64,000 bases of DNA from Paenibacillus sp. TCA20 (GCF_000732325.1 NZ_BBIW01000012.1:1-64000); one strand, 5' to 3'; positions 26,112 through 34,862 are shown, counted from the first letter of the stretch. Program-made: numbers and translations. Notes: a model not told the origin generated them from the sequence alone.

Positions 26112-26708
26112 GTGAAAAAATACTTAATCGCTATAATTGCCGCTGTGTTATTAATAAATATGTATGGAGTTTTCTATGCAGACAAGGCTTTCGCCTGCAG
26201 TTGTGCAAACCTCGAACCAAATGAAGCTTATGAGCATGCAGAAGCAGTTTATACAGGTAAAGTGCTTGAGACCAAGCAGGAACGTATTCAGGAAGGCGTC
26301 AGAGGACCGATAGAATTCAGGGATGCGAATCTGATGGATATTGAAGAGACATGGAAGGGCGTTAATGAATCACAAATCATTGTATACGACGAGGGGGAGG
26401 AGAATTCTTGCGGCATCAATTTTGAAGCAGGGAGCACCTATCTTGTGTACAGCTACAGAGTTGAGAATAGCGATCTCTACACAAGCCTATGCAGCCGTAC
26501 AGCGGAAATATCACAAGCAGAGCAGGATTTGGAATTTTTAGGCCAGGGGAGAAAGGCAGGAAATGAAGTCAACCTTGCAGATGAGATGAGTCGAATATCA
26601 AACAAAGACTATGACATGGAGATGTTTATCGGCGGTGTACTGGTTGTTATATTGGCGGTAGCAGCGATGATCTTTTTGAAGAGAAGGAAAGGGAGCAGAC
26701 ATAGGTAA
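26112..26708 (+). CDS. Secreted TIMP/NTR-like protein with C-terminal membrane anchor
   Basis: The start is taken as GTG 26112 (ggag about 9 nt upstream), giving 198 residues. The signal peptide ends A-F-A before C29-S-C31, so the mature protein begins with a cysteine pair like tissue-inhibitor-of-metalloprotease/NTR proteins. Further cysteines sit at E-N-S-C-G and S-L-C-S-R. A C-terminal helix (FIGGVLVVILAVAAMIFL) plus a basic tail anchors it. Such proteins occur in many Paenibacillus-like genomes; their role is unclear, perhaps protease inhibition at the surface. Confidence 0.75.
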   Translation: MKKYLIAIIAAVLLINMYGVFYADKAFACSCANLEPNEAYEHAEAVYTGKVLETKQERIQEGVRGPIEFRDANLMDIEETWKGVNESQIIVYDEGEENSCGINFEAGSTYLVYSYRVENSDLYTSLCSRTAEISQAEQDLEFLGQGRKAGNEVNLADEMSRISNKDYDMEMFIGGVLVVILAVAAMIFLKRRKGSRHR

Positions 26709-26768
26709 ACAAGGCATAAATGGTATAATTGAAGCATCATATATCGAACAGAACCAGGAGCTTGTATC

Positions 26769-27704
26769 ATGAACAATCAACAATTGCTTGAACTGTTATA
26801 TCAAATGTCAGGCCAGGAATTAATGTATAGGGAAGATGAGAGAATTTGGACTAATGAGGGGACCCCAGCTTGGAATGCAACCCGAACTGTTGAAAGCTTA
26901 ACGGATACGGCTGTGATCCCATTTCTCCATCGTTTGTTAGAAGAGAACAGCAAAGAAGAGAGTTTCAAACGCAATATATATTTTATGCTTGGTAAAATCG
27001 GATCAAATACGGGTGATACCCGTGTTGTTGATGTTCTAATAGAACGGCTTGATATGGAAACAAACAAGTATACTTTGAGCTCGATACTCGATCAAATCGC
27101 AGAGCAGGATAAGGTTCCGGAATGTACACCTATTATAAAATGGATTCAAGATGATCGCTGGCTTGTACGGCACTCAGCAATTTTGGCATTGAAAAAATGC
27201 AATAGTGAAGCCAGCGAGACGGCTCTTCTGGGAGTAATAAAGAACTCGAGCGATGCGAACGATCTCTGCTATGCAATGGCCTCCTTGTGTAAGGCAGGCT
27301 CTGCCAGATCGATTCCTTATCTTCTCACTCGATTGGAGCACGATCAGGGTGAGGTAAGAAGTGCAGTAATTCGCGCACTAGATGCGCTAGGAGATTCTTC
27401 GCATCTTCCGATCTTTATTGAAGCCTTAAAGGATCGCTCACCTGCTGTAAAATCCTATGCTGTGACTGCTATTCATCATCACGGTGACGATACAGCCGTC
27501 GATGCAGTTCTAACTCGGGTTAAAAAGATGCTGAGTAGAAAACGGAAGTGGGAAAGCGATGATTTGATTCTTGCTTTGGATTTTTTGAGTCGTTATAAAG
27601 ATGATCATCATCAAATTCAGAACTTAATTTTATGGATTAAGACTAAAAAGTACGATTATCTCTTTGATGAAGAGAAGCAGCGAGTGTTATCTTTCAGCTT
27701 ATAA
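26769..27704 (+). CDS. HEAT-repeat protein
   Basis: The 311-residue helical protein has at least four HEAT/PBS-lyase-type repeats (VIPFLHRLLE; VLIERLDMETNKY; WLVRHSAILALKKC; GEVRSAVIRALDALGDSSHL; PAVKSYAVTAIHHHGD). It is probably a scaffold for protein contacts; no catalytic residues are apparent. SD aggagc precedes ATG 26769. The GrpB gene follows after 29 bp, so the two may be co-transcribed. Confidence 0.8.
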   Translation: MNNQQLLELLYQMSGQELMYREDERIWTNEGTPAWNATRTVESLTDTAVIPFLHRLLEENSKEESFKRNIYFMLGKIGSNTGDTRVVDVLIERLDMETNKYTLSSILDQIAEQDKVPECTPIIKWIQDDRWLVRHSAILALKKCNSEASETALLGVIKNSSDANDLCYAMASLCKAGSARSIPYLLTRLEHDQGEVRSAVIRALDALGDSSHLPIFIEALKDRSPAVKSYAVTAIHHHGDDTAVDAVLTRVKKMLSRKRKWESDDLILALDFLSRYKDDHHQIQNLILWIKTKKYDYLFDEEKQRVLSFSL

Positions 27705-27733
27705 GTACTCTGATTATCTTGAGGAGTGATGGT

Positions 27734-28261
27734 ATGAAAGTGAGACTGAGTAATTACGACGAGGTATGGGTCAGGCGGTTTCAAGAAGAGGCCGATTTTC
27801 TGATGAACCTGTTTGGCGGTGAGATTATAAACATTGAGCATTTTGGAAGCACCGCAGTTCCCGGTTTAATGGCCAAGCCTGTAATTGATATGATCTGTAT
27901 CGTGAATCAGATTGATCGGGTTGACCGCTTCAATGATACCATGCATTCGCTGGGGTATGATGTTGCCGGGGATTGGGGAATTCCGGGAAGAAGACTGTTT
28001 CGCAAGGGCGGAGAGAACAGAACTCATCATATTCATTTTTATCAAGCAGGCAATCCGCATATTGAGCGGCATCTCGTGTTGAGAGACTATTTGAGAAGCC
28101 ATCCTGAGGAAGCAGAAAGATACGGCAGATTTAAAGAGGAACTGGCTCAGCGCTATGAGCATACAAGTGAGTACAGCCCGGCCAAAAAAGCTTATGTGAC
28201 GGAAATGGAGCAGCTCGCGCTTGCTTGGTATAGAGAATCACAGTGTAGAACAGATGAATAA
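27734..28261 (+). CDS. GrpB family (UPF0157) nucleotidyltransferase-like protein
   Basis: ATG 27734 is chosen, with gaggag 7 nt upstream. The 175-residue protein has GrpB motifs: an IEHFGSTAVPGLMAKPVIDM core (NTase-like G-S-T-A-V-P-G and the K-P-V-I-D aspartate), T-H-H-I-H-F, and LVLRDYLRSHPEEAERYGRF. The family belongs to the NTase superfamily and is sometimes fused to CoaE. The biochemical role is not established. Confidence 0.9.
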   Translation: MKVRLSNYDEVWVRRFQEEADFLMNLFGGEIINIEHFGSTAVPGLMAKPVIDMICIVNQIDRVDRFNDTMHSLGYDVAGDWGIPGRRLFRKGGENRTHHIHFYQAGNPHIERHLVLRDYLRSHPEEAERYGRFKEELAQRYEHTSEYSPAKKAYVTEMEQLALAWYRESQCRTDE

Positions 28262-28379
28262 CATTCATTTGCACCCCATTGATATTGAAGCGCATCGTAT
28301 TGGGCATTAAGCTACAAAAGTTCGGAAAGAGCGAGAAGCTATGTTAATACATTGTACAGATTGAGAGGACCAGTCCAAA

Positions 28380-28838
28380 ATGATACAAAGTGAAGAGGAA
28401 TTCCGTTGTCTATTAGCAAAAAGAGATGGAGGCAAAGTCACATACGGTTATGAACTAAGAAGTAAACTGGAAAAAGATCGTATACTGGAATCGTTCTTAG
28501 AGCAGATGGGACATAATGCGGAGAATGTATGGCAATTCAGGCATATCGAGAAGGCTTATGCAGCAAAAATTCTGACTTATGCTATTTCCACAAATATGAC
28601 TCACGATATAGATTTACCGAGTAAGTCATGGGCTGAGGAGTTAAGTGCCTATTTTGTAGATCAATTTCAGCCAGAAGTGATGTTTTATACAAATGGACAT
28701 TTTGATTCGAACGGTGATCTTCTTAAGCTCTACTCTTGGGCAACCATAAGCAAATCTAAATGGAATACAATAGATACGGGTGTTATCGCTTTAGATAATG
28801 ATAAAATTGGAATCTTATGGGCGATGGACCCTTTATAA
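28380..28838 (+). CDS. Hypothetical cytoplasmic protein
   Basis: The 152-residue protein has no membrane segment and no motif I recognise; it contains a W-rich C-terminal part (SWATISKSKWNTIDTGVIAL). An SD-like gagagga precedes ATG 28380. It lies alone between GrpB and a strong terminator. Codon use is like its neighbours. Confidence 0.6.
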   Translation: MIQSEEEFRCLLAKRDGGKVTYGYELRSKLEKDRILESFLEQMGHNAENVWQFRHIEKAYAAKILTYAISTNMTHDIDLPSKSWAEELSAYFVDQFQPEVMFYTNGHFDSNGDLLKLYSWATISKSKWNTIDTGVIALDNDKIGILWAMDPL

Positions 28839-28901
28839 TCGAATTATTACATATAGAAGCGATGAAAAAAATAATGACTGTCATATTTTCAAAATAAAGA
28901 A

Positions 28902-28938
28902 GGAGCAGCTTGCCGGGTTGGCAGTTGCTCCATTTTTT
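28902..28938 (+). terminator. Rho-independent terminator between convergent genes
   Basis: ggagcagcttgcc and ggcagttgctcc form the stem, followed by T6. Confidence 0.85.
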
Positions 28939-28953
28939 CAAAAGAAACCCTAA

Positions 28954-29721
28954 TTATACCCGATTTTTGTATACCCGCATGGCAAAGAAGTAGGAGACGA
29001 TGGTTATCCCGACACACCATGCAAGAGCGACCCAGATATCGTTGCCTACGGGTGTACCGGACAATAATGCACGGATGGTTTCAACGATCGAAGTCACCGG
29101 TTGGTTCTCGGCGAAGGCGCGAACGACCGTCGGCATCGTATCGGTGGGAACAAACGCCGAGCTAATGAATGGCAGGAAGATCAGTGGATAGGAGAAGGCA
29201 CTTGCGCCTTCGACTGAATTTGCGGACAGTCCGGCAATCACCGCGACCCAGGTTAGAGCCAGCGTGAACAAGATGAGTATTCCGGCAACTGCAAGCCAAG
29301 GGAGTATACCCGCCTGCGAGCGAAAACCCATAATAAGCGCTACAAGAATGATGACGATAACAGATAGAACATTGGATACGACCGAGGTTAGAACATGCCC
29401 CCATAGTAAGGCGGAACGGGATATTGGCATCGTGTTAAAACGCTCGATAATGCCTCGCTGCTTATCCAGAAACAGACGGTAAGCCGTATAAGATATACCG
29501 CTGGCGATCGCAATCAGCAGGATGCCGGGCAGCAGGTAGTTAACATAGTTATCGGTATCGGTTTGAATTGCACCGCCAAATACATAAACGAACAACAGCA
29601 TCATGGCAATAGTTGTGATGCAGACGGTGATGATGGTGTCCATACTGCGGAAAATATGCCGCATGGAACGGCCAAGCATAACACCCATATCGCTGAAAAA
29701 GTGCTTTTTTGTCATTTCCAT
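28954..29721 (-). CDS. ABC-2 type transporter permease (DrrB-like)
   Basis: ATG 29721 lies one base after the ATPase stop with GGGGGA 9 nt upstream, giving 255 residues; the longer reading frame runs through the ATPase gene and is not real. Six hydrophobic segments and the ABC-2 signature (IIERFNTMPISRSALLWGHV, then F-L-P-F-I-S-S-A-F-V-P-T) place it with daunorubicin-type exporters. It forms an efflux pump with the ATPase. Last gene of the padR operon. Confidence 0.88.
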   Translation of the reverse strand: MEMTKKHFFSDMGVMLGRSMRHIFRSMDTIITVCITTIAMMLLFVYVFGGAIQTDTDNYVNYLLPGILLIAIASGISYTAYRLFLDKQRGIIERFNTMPISRSALLWGHVLTSVVSNVLSVIVIILVALIMGFRSQAGILPWLAVAGILILFTLALTWVAVIAGLSANSVEGASAFSYPLIFLPFISSAFVPTDTMPTVVRAFAENQPVTSIVETIRALLSGTPVGNDIWVALAWCVGITIVSYFFAMRVYKNRV

Positions 29722-29722
29722 T

Positions 29723-30484
29723 TTACTTTTCCCCCTTAGTTCCGACGATGGCGAGGAAGATTTCCTCGAGTGAAGGCTGTTTCTCGACATACTCCACCTT
29801 TGCAGATGGGAACAGCTGTTTAAGCTCGGTAAGCGTACCGCTCGCGATAATTCGGCCCTCGTGCAATATGGCAATTCGGTCGGCAAGCTGTTCTGCCTCC
29901 TCCAAATACTGCGTGGTGAGCAGCACCGTCTTGCCTCCGTCAGCCAATTCTTTTACAGTCTTCCACACTTCGATGCGCGCCTCAGGATCAAGTCCGGTGG
30001 TTGGTTCATCCAGGAAGATAACCTCCGGATTTCCCACAAGGCTCAGGGCGATGTCCAGTCTGCGCCGCATTCCACCGGAATACGTAGATACTCTGCGGTC
30101 GGCTGCATCGGTCAGGCCAAAACGTGTCAGCAGCTCAGCAGCTACCTGGCGTGGATTTTTGAGATATCGCAGCTTGGCGATCATAATCAGATTTTCTCGT
30201 CCGGTCAAAATTTCATCCACGGCGGCAAATTGTCCGGTTAGACTGATCGACTGGCGTACCTTATTAGGATCAGCAGCTACATCGAATCCATTCACGTTCG
30301 CGGTTCCGCTGTCTTGCTTGAGCAGTGTTGTGAGAATTCTGACCGTTGTTGTTTTACCAGCCCCGTTGGAGCCGAGCAGGGCAAAGATGCTGCCCTTTTC
30401 AACCTCAAAATCGACCCCCTTTAGGACTTGATGCTGCTTGTAGGACTTTTGAAGACCTGTAACCTTAATAGATAGGCTGCTCAT
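29723..30484 (-). CDS. ABC transporter ATP-binding protein (DrrA-like)
   Basis: The 253-residue ATPase has Walker A GSNGAGKTTT, the Q-loop in SLTGQFAAVDEILTGRENL, signature S-T-Y-S-G-G-M-R-R-R-L, and Walker B V-I-F-L-D-E-P-T-T-G-L-D-P. The Q-loop pattern with 'TGQ.AAVDE.LTGRENL' is typical of the drug-exporter DRA family. SD aggagga lies before ATG 30484. It is coupled with the permease downstream. Confidence 0.92.
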   Translation of the reverse strand: MSSLSIKVTGLQKSYKQHQVLKGVDFEVEKGSIFALLGSNGAGKTTTVRILTTLLKQDSGTANVNGFDVAADPNKVRQSISLTGQFAAVDEILTGRENLIMIAKLRYLKNPRQVAAELLTRFGLTDAADRRVSTYSGGMRRRLDIALSLVGNPEVIFLDEPTTGLDPEARIEVWKTVKELADGGKTVLLTTQYLEEAEQLADRIAILHEGRIIASGTLTELKQLFPSAKVEYVEKQPSLEEIFLAIVGTKGEK

Positions 30485-30502
30485 ACGTTTTCTCCTCCTT
30501 AT

Positions 30503-31366
30503 TTATCGAACTGTCACTTTGGACAAATCGGCTTCTAGGCCTTTAAGTGATGCGTAAGTCAGTTTATCCATGACTGCACCTTCGAAATTGATCGTTTTGA
30601 TGGCTCGGTAATATTTCTTGGACAGCGGGAACCCTTGGAATGACACATTCCTCAGTGTAGCGCCCTTGAACGAGACCTCGTGCAGCCCCGCTTTGTCAAA
30701 TTTAACGCCGATAAACGTTTGCCCATCGAAGCACATGCCTCCCAGATCCGATTTACTGAAGTCCGCTCCGTCGAAGATACAATTCTGGAAAGTAGTTTCT
30801 CTAAGGTAGGCCATACTCAGATTGACGTCCATCAGTCTTGTATTTAAGAATTTGGCTCCGGCCAGCCACGACTTGCTGAAGTTGGTACGTACAAGGATCG
30901 ATTTATGGAAGCGGCCATTTGCAAGATCAAGTGTGGAAAAGTTACAGTCTGTAAGGTTTGCTCCGTCGAAAATCGCATCGCGTACATTGCTAGAATGAAA
31001 CGAGCTGCCGGCCAAATCTGCATTCGTGAAGTCAGATCCTTGCAGAACGCTTGATGAGAAATTTCCTTTGTGGGCGGTGACGCCGGCAAAATCGCTCTGA
31101 GGCAGGTTGCTCGCCTTTAAGTTAGTCACTACCTGCCGCTCCAGCGAGCGGGAGAGGTTAGCCACCTCGATCACGGTTTGTTCAATATCTCCGATGCTGT
31201 CAATAGTCATTGCAAAGGCAGTATCATCATCCTTGCCTTCAGCCTTTAGTTCACGGTACCGCTCCTCCAGATCGAAGAGCAGATCGCTCTTTAATTCGGT
31301 AACGCTCTTCACTCCATCATAGGGTGCAAACACACTGTTCAAGTAACTCGACAGCTTCTCGTTCAT
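30503..31366 (-). CDS. HAAS-domain protein fused to pentapeptide repeats
   Basis: ATG 31366 is chosen because AAGGAG lies 9 nt upstream; the longer frame overlaps padR. The 287-residue protein starts with a HAAS-type helical domain (MNEKLSSYLNSVFAPY, then SDLLFDLEERYRELKAEGKD), which usually accompanies PadR regulators. From about residue 80 to 240 it has pentapeptide repeats with the A(D/N)LXX-like period (S-D-F-T-N-A-D-L-A-G-S-S-F, D-G-A-N-L-T-D-C-N-F, D-G-A-D-F-S-K-S-D-L). Pentapeptide proteins such as Qnr form DNA-like helices that protect gyrase. With the exporter genes, a self-protection role is possible but inferred. Confidence 0.82.
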   Translation of the reverse strand: MNEKLSSYLNSVFAPYDGVKSVTELKSDLLFDLEERYRELKAEGKDDDTAFAMTIDSIGDIEQTVIEVANLSRSLERQVVTNLKASNLPQSDFAGVTAHKGNFSSSVLQGSDFTNADLAGSSFHSSNVRDAIFDGANLTDCNFSTLDLANGRFHKSILVRTNFSKSWLAGAKFLNTRLMDVNLSMAYLRETTFQNCIFDGADFSKSDLGGMCFDGQTFIGVKFDKAGLHEVSFKGATLRNVSFQGFPLSKKYYRAIKTINFEGAVMDKLTYASLKGLEADLSKVTVR

Positions 31367-31379
31367 AACAAACATCTCC

Positions 31380-31709
31380 TTATAATAAATTTTCAAGCAC
31401 TCGCTTGGCGTATTCCCAGTTGTCTTTGTTGCGGACATAGATGGACTTGCCTTTCTCGGTAATTCTGAAATATTTACGTCTTCCACCCTGAGATTCGTCA
31501 CCCCAGTACCATTCGATCTCGCCATCATTTTCTAATCGCCGGACGCTGGAGTACATCGTCGCTTCCTTTAATTCATACTCGCCTTCCGAGCGCTCGGCAA
31601 TCATCTTGACGATCTCATAGCCATAACGGTCAGCTTCGGATAATAGTCGCAATATCATGGTATCTGTGTGTCCGCGAAGTAAATCTGAAGTAATCTTGTT
31701 CTTACTCAT
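31380..31709 (-). CDS. PadR family transcriptional regulator
   Basis: The 109-residue winged-helix protein shows the PadR core (LLRGHTDTMILRLLSEADRY, GYEIVKMIAERSEGEYELKE, ATMYSSVRRLENDGEIEWYW, GGRRKYFRITEKG). SD ggaggag precedes ATG 31709. It is first in the operon and should repress it through the palindrome in its promoter. Ligands are often drugs that the exporter removes. Confidence 0.92.
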   Translation of the reverse strand: MSKNKITSDLLRGHTDTMILRLLSEADRYGYEIVKMIAERSEGEYELKEATMYSSVRRLENDGEIEWYWGDESQGGRRKYFRITEKGKSIYVRNKDNWEYAKRVLENLL

Positions 31710-31731
31710 ATTTATCTCCTCCGTTAACTGT

Positions 31732-31760
31732 ATAGTACATCAAAGTACTTTGACAGTCAA
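31732..31760 (-). promoter_or_regulatory. padR operon promoter with palindromic operator
   Basis: On the minus strand TTGACT, 17 bp, TACTAT. The spacer contains the perfect 14-bp palindrome tcaaagtactttga (31740-31753), plus a flanking agtac half-site, a plausible PadR site. Confidence 0.72.
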
Positions 31761-32010
31761 GGTAGTATTTTAAATAAAATACTTAATTCGTAATAAATGT
31801 ACTTCTGTCATGGGTTTTATGCAGAGCTGCGGTTGTTGAAGCTGGGGTAGTCGATGGATGAATCATATGTCTGCTGCAGCAAAAGAAAAACATCTGCATT
31901 AGAGCATGGAGAGAAAAGACGAGGGGGATAAATTATGTTTTAATGATTGAATAAGAGATATCCATTCATTTCATTGTCAGAAAGGATTCATTTATTAGGA
32001 GGTGGGTTTG

Positions 32011-32523
32011 GTGCTATATATATTTAGCGGTTTGCCAGCTACCGGGAAATCGACGTTGTCTTCTATGCTGGCTCGTGAGTTACGTGCAGTGTATCTCCGG
32101 GTGGATGTTGTAGAGCAGGCTATGCGGGATGCTGGAGCGAAGGTTGATGGACCGGAAGGCTACATTGTGTGTTATGCGTTGGCCTCCCAGAATCTCCGGC
32201 TTGGTCTCAACGTCATTGCAGATACGGTGAATCCGATCCCAATCACACGCGAAGCTTGGCGCAATGCAGCTGAGTCGGTTAAAGCTCCTTTTGTGGAAAT
32301 TGAAGTAGTCTGCTCTGACCAAAATGAACATAGGCAGCGAGTCGAAACGCGTGCAGTAGATATTCCGGGCCTCGTTTTTCCAGCGTGGGAGCAGGTCATA
32401 CATCGGGAGTATGACGCTTGGGACCGAGACCGCATCGTTATCGATACAGCTCATCAAACGGCAGCCGATAGCTTTGAGCAGTTGTGTCAGCAATTAGAAG
32501 GAGTTCGCGGGCAAATTAGTTGA
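32011..32523 (+). CDS. P-loop kinase-like ATPase (AAA_33 type)
   Basis: GTG 32011 is chosen, with aggagg 8 nt upstream; GTG 32002 overlaps the SD. The 170-residue protein has Walker A G-L-P-A-T-G-K-S-T, a D-V-V-E-Q segment, and lid arginines (H-R-Q-R-V-E-T-R). It resembles the predicted kinases related to gluconate, chloramphenicol and adenylylsulfate kinases. It probably phosphorylates a small molecule, not identifiable here. Followed by its own terminator. Confidence 0.82.
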   Translation: MLYIFSGLPATGKSTLSSMLARELRAVYLRVDVVEQAMRDAGAKVDGPEGYIVCYALASQNLRLGLNVIADTVNPIPITREAWRNAAESVKAPFVEIEVVCSDQNEHRQRVETRAVDIPGLVFPAWEQVIHREYDAWDRDRIVIDTAHQTAADSFEQLCQQLEGVRGQIS

Positions 32524-32548
32524 TGGTTGTGTTGGGGACAAAAATAGA

Positions 32549-32590
32549 GAGCAGCACACAGTGACAGTCACTGTTGCTGCTCTTCTTTTA
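32549..32590 (+). terminator. Rho-independent terminator
   Basis: gagcagca and tgctgctc plus inner acagtga/tcactgt form a long stem, followed by a T-rich tail. Confidence 0.82.
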
Positions 32591-32633
32591 CTAAGTGCCG
32601 GGCTTCTTCACGACAGGAATCCACATCTCAATC

Positions 32634-32840
32634 TCATATAAGCTGCTGAAAAGATAAGATAGTAAGAACAGCGCCGAATGCTAGAAGACAAATCCCTCTT
32701 ATTTTGATGTTAACCAGATCGGTTTCCCCATCTTCATCAACATATCGATCAAAAGGCCAAGCATCAGGGTTTCTTAAGGCTCGAATCCCCATGACAAGTG
32801 ACAGAATACCAATGAGGAAAAACCATATAAAGAAAAACAA
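32634..32840 (-). CDS. Small membrane protein (DUF6199-like)
   Basis: The TTG at 32840 is preferred, with aaaggag 8 nt upstream; the GTG at 32849 overlaps the SD. The 68-residue protein has two membrane helices (WFFLIGILSLVMGIRAL; GICLLAFGAVLTILSF) joined by an acidic loop beginning N-P-D-A-W-P-F. It resembles short DUF6199-type proteins. Function unknown. Confidence 0.65.
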   Translation of the reverse strand: MFFFIWFFLIGILSLVMGIRALRNPDAWPFDRYVDEDGETDLVNIKIRGICLLAFGAVLTILSFQQLI

Positions 32841-32920
32841 GTTGATCACTCCTTTCTATACAAAACGTATGAAATGAGGAAAAGTTAAAATTCCTATATG
32901 TAAAAAGTTTGGAGGCCATA

Positions 32921-33087
32921 TGAAAAGAGCTAGGCAATCGATCTAACCGAGTTCATTGATGAGTTTTTGCCCCAAATTAAAGAGGATGGCATTAAACCTT
33001 CAATTTTCTTTAATAATGAAGATTCTGCAGTATTGGACATCGATCCTTTCATTCAAGATAAAGAAACAGAATTGGAAAATTACTAAC
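32921..33087 (+). pseudogene. Small hypothetical gene with one-base frameshift
   Basis: ATG 32921 has a perfect SD (ggagg, 9 nt upstream) but stops after eight codons. In another frame a coherent acidic sequence follows (AIDLTEFIDEFLPQIKEDGI, ending ETELENY, stop 33085-33087). One more G in the gg run at 32934-32935 restores an ORF of about 55 residues. Decay or a base-calling error; the homopolymer context matches other breaks in this window. Confidence 0.55.
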
Positions 33088-33218
33088 AAAGAAAGAACTA
33101 AGGTTATTGCATTAACATAAGTTAATTTCTTCCATATGTGTTAGTATAGTTGGTGTTCAATTTTAGCTTGCTCGAAAGAATGACTAACTTAAGCACGTTG
33201 AAATTAGGGGGAAGAACA

Positions 33219-33839
33219 ATGGCAATCTATTTTGTAAGGCATGGTGCGGATGATGAAGGATATCGAGGGGGCTGGAGCCAAAGGGGTCTGAATATTGAAG
33301 GCTATAGGCAATCGGAGAAACTGGGCAGGTATTTAAAAGATAACAAGAGCACTCATCCAATCCATCGGATCGTTAGCAGTGACTTGCAGAGAGCACTGGA
33401 TACGGCGAATGAACTGGCTAAGGATCTGAATTTGTCCGTCGAAAGCAGCAGGGATTGGAGAGAAATGAATAATGGAGTTATTGCCGGAATGCCTCATGAA
33501 ATCGTCAACGAACGATATCCAGGGCTGTATTTTTCGAGCTTAAGAATGGATGAACGGTATCCTGGCGGTGAGAGCCCAATGGAATTTTACATGCGAATTC
33601 AAGAGACCTTCAATTCCTTATGCGAAGAACAATCCAAGGAGCATATGGAGAACATTCTTGTGGTAACTCATGGCGGGGTTATTAATATCGTATATCATAT
33701 CTTGAAAGGCTTAGAATGGACGAATAAAAATAATAAGTTCCCGGCTTCCAATACAGGCATTCATAAATTGGAGAATATCAATGGCCAATGGCAAACAACA
33801 ATTGAAAATGGTCTGGAGCACTTAACGGAGCAGGATTAG
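33219..33839 (+). CDS. Histidine phosphatase family protein
   Basis: ATG 33219 (agggggaag upstream) gives 206 residues starting M-A-I-Y-F-V-R-H-G, the phosphoglycerate-mutase/acid-phosphatase catalytic motif with the phospho-accepting His8. The second site is V-V-T-H-G-G-V-I-N. A conserved S-D-L-Q-R-A-L-D-T-A supports the family. It dephosphorylates a small phosphate ester, identity unknown. The stop codon lies inside the following terminator. Confidence 0.9.
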   Translation: MAIYFVRHGADDEGYRGGWSQRGLNIEGYRQSEKLGRYLKDNKSTHPIHRIVSSDLQRALDTANELAKDLNLSVESSRDWREMNNGVIAGMPHEIVNERYPGLYFSSLRMDERYPGGESPMEFYMRIQETFNSLCEEQSKEHMENILVVTHGGVINIVYHILKGLEWTNKNNKFPASNTGIHKLENINGQWQTTIENGLEHLTEQD

Positions 33840-33856
33840 ACCCTGCTCCATTTTTT
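33827..33856 (+). terminator. Terminator overlapping the phosphatase stop
   Basis: ggagcagg and cctgctcc pair around the stop codon region, followed by T6. It ends the phosphatase mRNA and separates it from the convergent DUF817 gene. Confidence 0.82.
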
Positions 33857-34631
33857 ATGATTTTTTTATGTTCCGATTTGCTTTAACATATTTCAGCTGA
33901 GCCACAATAATGACGCTGATAATCACAAGGAGAAACCAGGAGCTGATCTTGCTGAAGCTCACCAGCTGCCAGGTGTCATGCTGATCAGGATACTTCCATC
34001 CATTAAAGAACGTTGCAATATTTTCCGCTGTCCAGATGAAGAAGCCCACAATAAGGAAGGCAAGCGTCAAAGGCATTCGGTAGGTTTTAGATCGTACCCG
34101 ATAGATGATCCATGTCTTCCAGAACACAATGAACACAAGCAGAGTCAGCCACCAGCGATAATCGGGGATGAAATGATGTGTGAAGAAATTAAGATATATA
34201 GCTCCTCCTAGCAGCATCGACGACAGTGTTCCAGGCCATCCCGTCATGTCCATTCGCAGTCTCCGCCATATTTGACACATAAAGCTGGCTACACTTGCAT
34301 ACATAAATCCACTGTAGAGTGGAACTCCGAAGAGTTTCGTATATCCAGGCTCGGGATATGACCACGATCCCATCCATACCTTATACAGCTCCAGTACCAA
34401 GCCAATGACGTGAAATACACAGATGACCTTGATCTCATCCATCGTTTCCAGTCCGCTGCGGTACATGAAATATTGCACAGCGAGCAATATCAATAGAATG
34501 GCGTCGTACCGGTAGAGGAAAGGGATCTCAATCACACTGGTTATGGCCAGCGTTGCGAAGATCGCGACAGGGAATATACAGCTCATCGCCTGATGATATC
34601 CAAAATGGAGCAGCTGTACGATCGATTTCAA
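33855..34631 (-). CDS. DUF817 family membrane protein (YoaT-like)
   Basis: The 258-residue protein has about eight hydrophobic helices and the family's conserved stretches (DEIKVICVFHVIGLVLELYK, G-S-W-S-Y-P-E-P, V-P-L-Y-S-G-F-M-Y-A-S-V, N-F-F-T-H-H-F-I-P-D-Y-R-W). This matches DUF817 proteins such as Bacillus YoaT. The conserved His and Glu suggest a membrane enzyme, but no activity is known. SD aaaggag lies before ATG 34631. Confidence 0.85.
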   Translation of the reverse strand: MKSIVQLLHFGYHQAMSCIFPVAIFATLAITSVIEIPFLYRYDAILLILLAVQYFMYRSGLETMDEIKVICVFHVIGLVLELYKVWMGSWSYPEPGYTKLFGVPLYSGFMYASVASFMCQIWRRLRMDMTGWPGTLSSMLLGGAIYLNFFTHHFIPDYRWWLTLLVFIVFWKTWIIYRVRSKTYRMPLTLAFLIVGFFIWTAENIATFFNGWKYPDQHDTWQLVSFSKISSWFLLVIISVIIVAQLKYVKANRNIKKS

Positions 34632-34862
34632 GTGATGTTGTCTCCTTTCGATTCTTCAATTGAATAGGCCTGCAATCAAGCTTAGCCTGATCCATGCTAG
34701 AATCTCATTTCTTATCTTGTATTAATCTTACCTGGGTTATATGTTTGGAAAAATAGAAAATCGCCTGAGGTATTTTTCATGTTTTAAGAAAAGGATAAAG
34801 AAAATGGAGATATACTCCTTAGCATAGTTAGCGCAAAAATGAGAGTGTAAACACATAAAGGA

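Noticed and set aside
29722..29886. N-terminal extension of the ABC-2 permease
   Set aside because: It overlaps the ATPase coding end in another frame; ATG 29721 has a proper SD.
29709..30431. Plus-strand ORF of 240 codons
   Set aside because: Antisense to the DrrA-like ATPase, Ser/Arg-rich, no initiation signals.
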